NCBI RefSeq assembly: GCF_018070025.1
Contig: NZ_JAGPYQ010000002.1
Span: 496,001-560,000, forward strand
DNA: 64,000 nt
Origin: Streptomyces liliiviolaceus
GTDB lineage: Bacteria > Actinomycetota > Actinomycetes > Streptomycetales > Streptomycetaceae
Direction of reading: 5' to 3'
How positions within the stretch are numbered: the first letter of the stretch is position 1; each line of letters opens with the position of its first letter. Under the pieces are notes generated by a model. It searched no databases. It was not told the origin of the DNA and saw only the letters and a list, made by a program, of their open reading frames with translations. This document shows, in pieces, positions 42,001-48,981 of this stretch. The translations under genes and the position numbers were made by a program.

Positions 42001-43438
42001 CCACCTGCACATCGTCGGCTCCGCCCGCAGCGGTCGCTCGCAGGCGCTGCGTACGCTGTCGGCGGCGCTGGCCCAGGCGCACGGGGTGGAGGACGTGCAC
42101 CTGTACGGCATCGACTGCGGCAACGGCGCGCTGAACGCGTTGACCGCGCTGCCGCACTGTGGCGCCGTGGTGGACCGCAAGCAGACCGAGCGGCTCAACC
42201 GCCTGCTCGACCGGCTCGTCGCCGAACTCACCTCGCGTCAGACGCTGTTGGGGGCGCGCGGGACCGCCGACCTCGCCGAGTTGCGGAGCATAGCGTCCGC
42301 GGACGAACGGCTGCCGCACATCGTGGTGCTGGTGGACCGGTTCGAGGTCTTCGAGCGCGAGTTCGCCACGTTCGACAACGGCAGCTTCCTGGAGCGCATG
42401 CTCAAGCTCCTCAGGGACGGAGCGGGCGCCGGCATCCATGTGGTGCCGGCCGGTGACCGGGTGCTGGGCAGCGGCCGTTTCGCCGGGACGACCGAGGACA
42501 AGCTCGTCCTGCGGCTCAACGACCGCTCGGACTACGGCACGGTGGGCATTCCGTCCCGGTCGGCGCCCACGGATCCGGCGCCGGGCAGGGCGCTGCGGGC
42601 CCAGGATCTGAGCGAGGCGCAGATCGCCGTGCTGTCGACGGACCTGGCCGGCACCGCGCAGGCCCAGGTGCTCACGGAGCTGGGCGCTTCGCTGGCGCTG
42701 CGGGAGGCGGAGGTTCCCGACACCCGGCGCCCGCCGCGGCTGGACGTACTGCCCGATCGCATCTCGTACGCCGACGCGGCGGCGCTGCACACCGCGGGAG
42801 GTCCGCTGCGTCCGCTGGTCGCGGTCGGCGGGGACACCCTCGTCTCGCTGGGGCCCGATCTGGCGGACGTGCCCACGTTCGCCGTCGCCGGCCCGCCGCG
42901 CACCGGCCGCAGCACCGCTCTGCTGAGCGTGGCGTGTTCCGTCCTGGCGGCCGGCGGCGGTGTCATCGTGCTCGCTCCGCGCAGGTCACCGTTGCGTGAG
43001 CTGGCGGGGCGGCCGGGTGTCGTCGCCGTTCTCACCGAGGCGGACGTGTCGACCGCCGTGTTCCGCGAGACGCTCGGAAGTGTCCCTCAGGAGACCGCGG
43101 TGATCCTGGTGGACGACGCCGAACTGTTCATGGGAGCGGAGATCGACCCCGATCTGGCGCTGCTGGCGCGTGGCGGAGCGGGGGCCGGCTGGGGGCTCGT
43201 GGTGGCGGGCAACGCCGAATCCCTGTCCCTGAGTCTCGCCGGCTGGGTGGGGCAGGTGAAGCGGAACAGGTCCGGCATGCTGCTCTCCCCGCAGAGTCTG
43301 GGCGACGGCGATGTCGTGGGCGTCCGGCTCACCCGGGGGCTCGTCGGCGGTGCTCCGCAGCCGGGACGCGGGCTGCTCCACCTCGGGGACGGCACTCTGA
43401 CCGCGGTACAGGTTCCGGCCGCACGTCCCGAGGACTGA
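39035..43438 (+). CDS. EssC/EccC-type type VII secretion ATPase with beta-grasp and FHA domains
   Basis: A 1467-residue membrane ATPase. Residues 1-85 look like a YukD/ubiquitin-like beta-grasp domain and 95-185 like an FHA domain. A double transmembrane hairpin (about 232-274) is followed by three FtsK/SpoIIIE ATPase domains. Domain 1 has an intact Walker A (AGTTGSGKSE, near 650) and Walker B (LLVIDEF). Domains 2 and 3 have altered P-loops (GSARSGRS near 994, GPPRTGRS near 1285) with Arg for Lys, as is common in T7SS ATPases. The FHA plus single-chain layout and length resemble Firmicute EssC more than mycobacterial EccC. It should drive export of the neighbouring WXG100 and T7SS-signal proteins. 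The start is GTG with AAGGA upstream. Confidence 0.92.
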   Translation: MRFNVSVRDPQDEGVSIPVVVDTEPSARTGRLAAELARAVEQDGVGGERDTGPTLYVGAEPVDPDLTLQAAGIRDGMDLGLGAPLPWAPEPEGMTELRLVSGPGAGTVFRLTPGEYDLGSAPNCRIRLASSVPAFAARVQVRVDGTAFVSPGDAAQLDGRPLSDEAAWLAGSQLAVGDVLLELSSRTSAKAPLTPSDDGLGLEFNRPPRFLPTLGNPRFRLPSPPVKPDKRPIPLLPILLLPAGSAVIAIFVTGRWTFVFLALLSPIAALVTQFGGRKQAMLKYQEQFAEHRRTMDRLRSDIEDAVREEQRSLRAAHPDPAALLQMASQPSERLWERRWQDTDFLTLRVGTADIPSSVSVEDPTQDEHRRTTVPGLNQVPVTVPLRRAGVAGIAGPGAGGLAGWLAAQAASLHSPADLRIVVLAGPDAERDWAWTRWLPHCRPQSEDTYVLVGSTADSLARRIGELGQIVASRLAAGPELQRGGVAGQPDILVILDQARRARSLPGVVALLRDGPSVGVHTICMDREERLLPEECGAVVVLPTGTDAGSRVRTGGGAALEGVRTDVPDPGWYDRLGRVLAPLRGVGDSDESVLPGAVRLLDLLGLEPPTAEAVVAGWALSGRSTRAVMGTGYDGDFAVDLVRDGPHGLVAGTTGSGKSELLQTLIATLAVVNRPDEMTFVLVDYKGGSAFAECAELPHTVGMVTDLDTHLVERALVSLGAELRRREAILSEAAAKDIEDYLDKRARGGDVLPPLPRLLLVIDEFASMARELPDFISGLVNIAQRGRSLGIHLILATQRPSGAVTADIRANTNLRIALRTTDTGESRDIIDAPEAGEISSATPGRAYARLGPSALLPFQAARVGGRSPAAAAVADTEVPVRARTLSWQELGGPVIRTAGSSGSAAGNVSAVTDLSTLTSAIAAAARLAEVARQPSPWLPALPDVLAWTPAQSPKPVADREASLPAVAYGLVDLPAEQSRTPLVFDLDRAGHLHIVGSARSGRSQALRTLSAALAQAHGVEDVHLYGIDCGNGALNALTALPHCGAVVDRKQTERLNRLLDRLVAELTSRQTLLGARGTADLAELRSIASADERLPHIVVLVDRFEVFEREFATFDNGSFLERMLKLLRDGAGAGIHVVPAGDRVLGSGRFAGTTEDKLVLRLNDRSDYGTVGIPSRSAPTDPAPGRALRAQDLSEAQIAVLSTDLAGTAQAQVLTELGASLALREAEVPDTRRPPRLDVLPDRISYADAAALHTAGGPLRPLVAVGGDTLVSLGPDLADVPTFAVAGPPRTGRSTALLSVACSVLAAGGGVIVLAPRRSPLRELAGRPGVVAVLTEADVSTAVFRETLGSVPQETAVILVDDAELFMGAEIDPDLALLARGGAGAGWGLVVAGNAESLSLSLAGWVGQVKRNRSGMLLSPQSLGDGDVVGVRLTRGLVGGAPQPGRGLLHLGDGTLTAVQVPAARPED

Positions 43439-43465
43439 CGCGGACGGAGTGCGGCGTCGCGAGGA

Positions 43466-43495
43466 GGGGGCGGAGGCCGGTCGGCCTCCGCCCCC
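43466..43495. terminator. Bidirectional 13-bp hairpin terminator
   Basis: GGGGGCGGAGGCC pairs perfectly with GGCCTCCGCCCCC around a 4-base loop. It lies between the convergent EssC-like and small locus-protein genes, and both stops are within 30 bp. Confidence 0.88.
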
Positions 43496-43498
43496 TGC

Positions 43499-44107
43499 TC
43501 ATACGCCCTCCGTGGCGCTCACATAGCGGAACGTGTGGGTGATGGCGTCGAAGAGGTCGTACACATCCGCCTTGAGGGGCAGGTTGGGGCTGCTGCAGGA
43601 CACCAACAGGTAGTTCCTGGGCGCGGTGGGCACCGGGATCACCGTGTGCATGGTGAGGACCTTCGTCTTGACGTCGGCGGTCAGGGACACCTCCTCCACC
43701 GCTGTCACCCGTGCCGCCGTCCCCACCTCGGGGATCTCGACCGAGGTGACGACCCGGTTCGACAGCGCCCTCCCCTTGGCGGCCTGTCCGCCCAACTGGG
43801 CGGACAGGGTGGCCAGGTTCAGCTCCCGGCCCGCGGGGGCACTCACGGCGAAGACCATGACGTTGGCCATGAACACGCCCTCGTCGAAGAGGGTGACCGT
43901 GCCGGCTCCGTAGAGCGCGCCGTGTTTCCGTGCGGCGCGCACCAGTTCGCGGCCCTGCCGGAACATGTCGTTGACGGCCGCCTTCTGCCGGGGGTCGTCC
44001 GTGCGCGCCAGCGCGGCGGCGCGCAGCCCGGCCAGTGACTCCCCGCTGAGGTCCGCGTCCGGCCAGGACTCGGGTACCTGGAGGACGAAGCGGTCAGGGG
44101 CGTTCAT
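43499..44107 (-). CDS. Uncharacterised T7SS-locus protein
   Basis: A 202-residue soluble protein without signal peptide. It opens FVLQVPESWPDADLS and has a helical first third followed by mainly beta-strand sequence (GTVTLFDEGVFMANVMVFAV, VTSVEIPEVGTAARV, TMHTVIPVPTAPRNYLLVSCS). I recognise no named family. The strand pattern and gene position recall chaperone-like proteins of T7SS loci, such as the EspG role, but no sequence evidence proves that. The ATG overlaps the stop of the small WXG-like gene (ATGA), so the two are made together and may form a complex. Confidence 0.75.
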   Translation of the reverse strand: MNAPDRFVLQVPESWPDADLSGESLAGLRAAALARTDDPRQKAAVNDMFRQGRELVRAARKHGALYGAGTVTLFDEGVFMANVMVFAVSAPAGRELNLATLSAQLGGQAAKGRALSNRVVTSVEIPEVGTAARVTAVEEVSLTADVKTKVLTMHTVIPVPTAPRNYLLVSCSSPNLPLKADVYDLFDAITHTFRYVSATEGV

Positions 44108-44385
44108 CGGGGTGCTCCGAGGTTCGCGGCGGCGTCGTTGTCCGTCCGGGTGAACTGGTCGTTGATGTCCTCGGCGGCGTCCCTGATGCCCTTCGCCTCC
44201 CGGCGGACCTGGGTACGGCCGTCGCCCCACCGGTTCTCGAAGTTGCGCGCCGCGTCGACGAGCGGGTAGCCCAGCGCGCGCTCGAAGTCGATGCCGGCGT
44301 TGCCGGTGTCGATGTTGTCCATGACGATGCCGAGGGACCGACGGACCTCGTCGAGTTCCGTGCCGGGTATGAAAATGTCAGCCAT
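44104..44385 (-). CDS. Small WXG100-like helical protein
   Basis: A 93-residue helical protein beginning MADIFIPGTELDEVRRSLG. A central ENRWGDGRTQV turn provides Trp-x-x-Gly close to a WXG motif between two helices, and the second helix ends NDQFTRTDND. Size and shape fit a WXG100-like partner or T7SS target protein. AGGACTG precedes the ATG. Co-translation with the 202-residue protein suggests a chaperone-client pair on the opposite strand from the main T7SS genes. Confidence 0.78.
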   Translation of the reverse strand: MADIFIPGTELDEVRRSLGIVMDNIDTGNAGIDFERALGYPLVDAARNFENRWGDGRTQVRREAKGIRDAAEDINDQFTRTDNDAAANLGAPR

Positions 44386-44503
44386 CACAGTCCTGCCGCT
44401 GATCGGGTCGCATGCTCTGCCTCGCCGGGAACACGATGTGGAGCCCCCGAACGTTCGGCACGGATGTAGTGAACCTTTCGGCCGTCCGTCTCGTGATGGC
44501 GAT

Positions 44504-45208
44504 GTGATTCTCAACAGCACCTCGACACACGGCCCGTTCACCCGGGCCGCACTCACCACTCTCGTCCTGTGCGGACTGTCGCTGGCCACCGGCTGCGGCA
44601 AGACCGTCTCGGTGGGCAACTCCTCGGACGCTTCCGCGGCCGCCCCGTCCCGGCAGGAGTCCTCGGCACCTCCGGCCGGTCAGCAGTCGTCGAACCCCCC
44701 GGCCGCCGGTCAGCAGTCCTCGAACCCCCCGGCCGCCGGCAACACCGGCTTGCAGGTCGTGGACAGCGCTGCCGCGGACAACGGTCTCAAGGGGACGGGC
44801 GGCACGGTCACCGGCAAGGTGGTCCAGGAGGCGCCGCCGAAGTGGGTGCAACTGGCCGCGGTGCGGTCGCCCGCGCTCGGCACCCATCTGATCAACATCA
44901 ACCAGGCGACCCTGTACCGGTTCGACAAGGACTCCGCCGAACCGTCCACGTCGACGTGCGCCGGCGAGTGTGCCGTCACCTGGCCGCCCGTGACGATCGT
45001 GGAGGGCGGCAGCGTCTATCTGGCCGGAGTGGAGGAGAAGCAGGTGGGCGCGATCCGACGGGACGACGGATCGGTGCAGCTGACGGTCGGCGGCTGGCCC
45101 GTCTACCGCTACTCGGGCGACGGCAAGGCGGGGGACGCGAACGGTCAGGGCGTCGGCGGGACCTGGTTCGCGGTCGGTCCGACGGGGCAGAAATCCGTGT
45201 CGCCGTAA
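44504..45208 (+). CDS. Lipoprotein with COG4315-type secreted repeats
   Basis: A 234-residue exported protein. The signal peptide ends in LSLATGC, a lipobox-like site, followed by a Ser/Pro/Gln-rich linker with a duplicated QQSSNPPAAG unit. The C-terminal 130 residues hold two copies of the secreted-repeat motif: TLYRFDKDSA...CAGECAVTWPP and GGWPVYRYSGDGKAGDANGQG. The family is common on actinobacterial surfaces and of unknown function. The GTG start is inferred from the signal peptide; its ribosome site is weak. It is divergent from the small T7SS genes and directly precedes the regulator block. Confidence 0.85.
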   Translation: MILNSTSTHGPFTRAALTTLVLCGLSLATGCGKTVSVGNSSDASAAAPSRQESSAPPAGQQSSNPPAAGQQSSNPPAAGNTGLQVVDSAAADNGLKGTGGTVTGKVVQEAPPKWVQLAAVRSPALGTHLININQATLYRFDKDSAEPSTSTCAGECAVTWPPVTIVEGGSVYLAGVEEKQVGAIRRDDGSVQLTVGGWPVYRYSGDGKAGDANGQGVGGTWFAVGPTGQKSVSP

Positions 45209-45260
45209 ACGGAGATTCTGCGGAATTTGTTTTCTGCGCCCATTCTCTGGAGGTGCCCGG

Positions 45261-48032
45261 ATGGTGGCTTCACATCCCCATGATCTGTTCGGCCGCGAGA
45301 AAGAGACCGGCTGTCTCCACGAAAAGATCGGGGCACTCCGGAACGGCGGCGGAGCGGTTCTCCTGCGCGGCGAACCCGGAATCGGCAAGACCGCCCTGCT
45401 GGAATGGGCCGCTTCGCACGCCTCGGAAAACGGTGTACGTGTCCTTGGGGCGGTCGGCGTGGAATCGGAGGCGCTTCTTCCTTTTGCCGGTCTGCATCAA
45501 CTGGTCTATCCGGTCCGCTCTTTCGTCGCACGGTTGCCCGCAGCACGGCGCGATGTCCTGGAGGGTGCGCTCGGGGTGCGGGGCTCCACCGTCCCCAACG
45601 ACCCTTTCCCGGTTGCTCTTTCCGCCCTCGATCTGCTGGCCCGCGCCGCCTCTCACTCCCCCGTGCTGCTGGTGATCGACGACGTCCACCGGTTCGACCG
45701 CGCCAGCGCGGAGGTCTTCGCCCTCCTCGCCCGACGGCTGGAGTCCGAGCCTGTCCTGCTCCTGGCGGCACTGCGCGACGGCTGTCCCTCACCGCTGGCC
45801 AAGACCGGCGTACCCGAGCTGGCGGTGGGTCCCCTCTCCGCCGAGGCCTCCGCCACCCTGGTCGACGTCCGGGCCCCGGAGCTGCCCTCCTCGACCCGGG
45901 CGGTGCTGCTGAGGGAAGCAGCGGGCCACCCCCTCGCGCTGACGGAGCTGGCCGCCACCGCGGCGGGCCCGGGGCCCGCCGGCCCGGCCGCAGGCCCCTG
46001 GACCCCCATGTCCCGGCGTCTCCAGGACGCCTTCACCGGCCGTCTGCACACACTTCCCTGCTCGACCCGTCGGCTGCTGGTGGTGGCCGCGTGCGACGAC
46101 CGCTCCTCCCTCCCCGAGATCCTGCGCGCGGCCTCGCTCCAGGGTCCGGAGCGGGTCGTGGCGTCCGACCTGGCACCGGCGATCGCCGCGGGCCTGCTGG
46201 AAGCCGGCGACGGCACCGTCCGTTTCCGTCATCCGCTGATGCCGTCGGCGATCCGTCAGAGCACGCCCGCGGACCGGCGCCGGGCCGTGCATGCCGCGCT
46301 GGCCCACTGCGTCCCGGCGGGCTCCGACCGGCAGACCTGGCACGAGGCCGCGGCGACGACCCGGCCCGACGAGCACCTGGCCGTACGTCTCGACGAGGCC
46401 GCCCACCGGGCCCGTCGCCGCGGTGACGCCGACGCGTCGGTCAAGGCCCTGGAGCAGGCGGCCAGACTGAGCGGCGACACCGCGCGAGGGGGCGAACGGC
46501 TCCTGAGGGCCGCGGCCCAGGCCGTCGACGCCGGCCGACACCACCTCGTAGCCCGGCTGCTGGAGGCCGCGGAGCCCTGGGCCACGGCGCCCGGCCAACG
46601 TGCCCGCCTGCAGTGGATCAAGGGCAGCCCGGAGGACGGGATGCGGGACGTCTCCGAAGGGGCCGCCGCTCTGACACGGCTGGCCCGGACGGTTCTCGCG
46701 GAAGGCCAGGTCGATCTCGCCGTGAGCATCCTGGCCAGTGCCGCGCAGCGCTGCTTCTGGTCCGAACCGGGGCCGGCCGCACGGCACGGCATCGTCGCGC
46801 TCGCCGACGAACTGCCCTTGTCCGACACGGATCCGTCGCTGCTCTCGATCATCGCCCACGCCCAGCCCATCGACTGCGGCACACGGGTGGTGAGCGGTCT
46901 GAGGCGTGCCGCGGCGCAGGCCGCGGCCGATCCCCGGGCGGAACGTCTCCTCGGCGGTGCGGCCCTCATGGTCGGTGAGTTCGCTCTGGCGCGGACGCTG
47001 TCCAGGACGTCGGCACCGGGGCTGCGGGCGGAGGGACGTCTGGGACTCGCCGCCAGGGCGTGGGGGGTGCAGGCGTGGAGCGGGGCCCAGTCGGCGCAGC
47101 TCACGTCGACCGTTCCGGTCGCCGAGGAGGCGACACGGCTGGCCCGGGACACCGGCCAGACCTATCTCCACGCACTGGGTCTCGCGACCGAGGCCCGTGT
47201 CGCGGCGCTGCGGGGCCTGCCCGAACGCGCTCTCGAACTCGCGGGAGAGGCGGAGCGCATCGCCCTGCCGGTCGCGGCGCGGCCCGTGCTCGCGACCGTG
47301 CAACTGGCGCGCGGACTGGCCGCGATGGGGGCGGGCCGTTTCCACGAGGCGTACGGGCATCTTCGGCGGATGCACGACCCCGGGGACCCGGCTCACCAGA
47401 CCGCCCTGCGCTGCTACGCGCTGATCGAGCTGACGGATGCCGCCGTACATTGCGGGGAGCGGGACTCGGCGCGTTCTGTGGTCGACGAGATGGCGCGGGC
47501 CGCCTCCCGTACGTCGTCCCCGGGGATGCGCCGCGGCCTGGCCTACGCCCGCGCGGCACTGGCGGACGACACGGACGCCGAGGGGCTCTTCCGCGCGGCG
47601 CTGGACGACGCCCCCCGCACCTGGGCCTTCGACCGCGCGCGCCTGCAACTGGCCTACGGGCAGTGGCTGCGGCGTCAGCGGCGGGCCATGGACTCCCGCG
47701 AGCAACTGCGCGCCGCCGAGGACGCGTTCGACGCGCTGGGAACCGTTCCGTGGGCGAACCGGGCCCGACAGGAACTCCTGGCCTCCGGGGAATTCAGCAG
47801 ACGCCGCGAACCGGCCGCCCGAGACCGTCTGACGCGGCAGGAGTCGCAGGTCGCGCGAATGGCGGCCGAGGGACTCACCAATCGGGAGATCGCAGAACGG
47901 CTGTATCTCTCCCCCCGCACCGTGAGCACGCATCTGCACCGCGTTTTCCCGAAACTGGGTATCTCGTCACGGGCCGCACTGGCTTCCGTATTTCCCGAGC
48001 GGAGAGCGGAATACCACGACGCTTCAAGATGA
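45261..48032 (+). CDS. Large LuxR-family (LAL) transcriptional regulator 1
   Basis: A 923-residue LAL regulator. An N-terminal AAA/NTPase module has Walker A EPGIGKTALLEW (about 38) and Walker B VLLVIDDVHRFD (about 137). A long helical TPR-like middle follows, and a C-terminal LuxR helix-turn-helix (LTRQESQVARMAAEGLTNREIAERLYLS, then TVSTHLHRVFPKLG). LALs activate pathway genes in response to ligand and ATP. GGAGGTG precedes the ATG. It heads an array of four regulators on the same strand and is a close paralogue of the LAL two genes later. Confidence 0.93.
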   Translation: MVASHPHDLFGREKETGCLHEKIGALRNGGGAVLLRGEPGIGKTALLEWAASHASENGVRVLGAVGVESEALLPFAGLHQLVYPVRSFVARLPAARRDVLEGALGVRGSTVPNDPFPVALSALDLLARAASHSPVLLVIDDVHRFDRASAEVFALLARRLESEPVLLLAALRDGCPSPLAKTGVPELAVGPLSAEASATLVDVRAPELPSSTRAVLLREAAGHPLALTELAATAAGPGPAGPAAGPWTPMSRRLQDAFTGRLHTLPCSTRRLLVVAACDDRSSLPEILRAASLQGPERVVASDLAPAIAAGLLEAGDGTVRFRHPLMPSAIRQSTPADRRRAVHAALAHCVPAGSDRQTWHEAAATTRPDEHLAVRLDEAAHRARRRGDADASVKALEQAARLSGDTARGGERLLRAAAQAVDAGRHHLVARLLEAAEPWATAPGQRARLQWIKGSPEDGMRDVSEGAAALTRLARTVLAEGQVDLAVSILASAAQRCFWSEPGPAARHGIVALADELPLSDTDPSLLSIIAHAQPIDCGTRVVSGLRRAAAQAAADPRAERLLGGAALMVGEFALARTLSRTSAPGLRAEGRLGLAARAWGVQAWSGAQSAQLTSTVPVAEEATRLARDTGQTYLHALGLATEARVAALRGLPERALELAGEAERIALPVAARPVLATVQLARGLAAMGAGRFHEAYGHLRRMHDPGDPAHQTALRCYALIELTDAAVHCGERDSARSVVDEMARAASRTSSPGMRRGLAYARAALADDTDAEGLFRAALDDAPRTWAFDRARLQLAYGQWLRRQRRAMDSREQLRAAEDAFDALGTVPWANRARQELLASGEFSRRREPAARDRLTRQESQVARMAAEGLTNREIAERLYLSPRTVSTHLHRVFPKLGISSRAALASVFPERRAEYHDASR

Positions 48033-48060
48033 CCGTCAGAAGTGAGCGTCATCTGACGTA
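48028..48060. promoter_or_regulatory. Nested inverted repeats upstream of the SARP gene
   Basis: GATGAC pairs with GTCATC and, nested with it, GTCAG with CTGAC. The same stretch offers two heptamers 11 bp apart (TGAGCGT, TGACGTA). It lies just before the SARP start, so regulator binding is plausible but unproven. Confidence 0.35.
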
Positions 48061-48096
48061 CGCGACGGACACCCGCCCGGCCCTAGCGTATTTCCC

Positions 48097-48942
48097 ATGG
48101 GACAGATGAGCTTCGGAGTACTGGGAGCGTTGCAGGTACGACGTGACGGCGTGGCCCTGGCCGCGGGGCCACCGCGGCAGCGGTCCCTGCTGGCGCTGCT
48201 GCTCGCGCGCGCGGGTGAGGCGACCGCCCTGCACGAGGTGGTGGACGTGCTCTGGGGCGAAGCGCCGCCGCCGAGCGCGGTCAATCTGATCCGGCGGTAC
48301 GTCGGTGAGCTGCGCAGGGTCCTCGAACCGGAACTGCCGTCCCTGGCGGCCGGGCAGTGGCTGCTGGGGCAGGCCGGAACCTACCGGCTGGCCCTGCCGG
48401 ACGGCCGCCTGGACCTGGTGACGTTCCGGCGGCTGAGGACCCGGGCCCGCGAGCACTGCCGTGAGGGGGATCACCGGCGGGGCGTCGAGACGTACGTCCA
48501 CGGGCTGCGGCTGTGGCGCGGGCCCGCGGCGGCGGACATACCGGCCGAGATCAGGGGCCACCCCGTCTTCGGCGCGCTCGACCGGGAACGGCTGGCGACC
48601 GCCAAGGACGCGGCCGACGCGGCACTGCGGGGCGGCTGCGGCGCCCTGCTGGTGGACGAGCTGTACCGGGTCGCCGACCACCACCCGCTGGATGAATCGT
48701 TGCAGGCCAAGTTGATGACGGCTTTGTCGGCCACCGGGAACCGGGCGGAGGCGGTCGCCGTGTACAACGACGTCTCGACGCGACTGCGCGACGACCTGGG
48801 CATCGGTCCGGGCCCTCAGTTGCGTTCCGCGCTCCGGGACGCCGTAGCGCCGTCCGCCGGAGCCGGCGCCCCGGTCGTCCTCGCGCGGGAACGCGTCCAG
48901 GACGGACTGCGGACGCTGGAGCGCCCGTCGGTCACGACGTAG
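48097..48942 (+). CDS. SARP-family transcriptional regulator (short, DNA-binding plus BTAD only)
   Basis: A 281-residue SARP. An OmpR-like winged-helix DNA-binding domain (GVLGALQVRRDG... to ...YRLALP) is followed by the bacterial transcriptional activator domain (LDLVTFRRL to DLGIGPGPQL). There is no NTPase part. Short SARPs such as ActII-ORF4 activate antibiotic genes by binding heptamer repeats at the -35 region. It is similar along its length to the N-terminus of the AfsR-like protein two genes downstream, suggesting duplication. A start 9 bp later (second ATG) is possible. Confidence 0.92.
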   Translation: MGQMSFGVLGALQVRRDGVALAAGPPRQRSLLALLLARAGEATALHEVVDVLWGEAPPPSAVNLIRRYVGELRRVLEPELPSLAAGQWLLGQAGTYRLALPDGRLDLVTFRRLRTRAREHCREGDHRRGVETYVHGLRLWRGPAAADIPAEIRGHPVFGALDRERLATAKDAADAALRGGCGALLVDELYRVADHHPLDESLQAKLMTALSATGNRAEAVAVYNDVSTRLRDDLGIGPGPQLRSALRDAVAPSAGAGAPVVLARERVQDGLRTLERPSVTT

Positions 48943-48981
48943 ACTGCTCAAAAAAGATCATCAGTTCGAGAATCGAGCAGA

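Noticed and set aside
34959..44385. Canonical mycobacterial ESX locus
   Set aside because: No eccB, eccD, eccE, mycP, PE or PPE genes are found, and the ATPase has an FHA front end.
48942..48981. Terminator or promoter between SARP and LAL 2
   Set aside because: The 39-bp gap shows no hairpin or good promoter hexamers; read-through is more likely.
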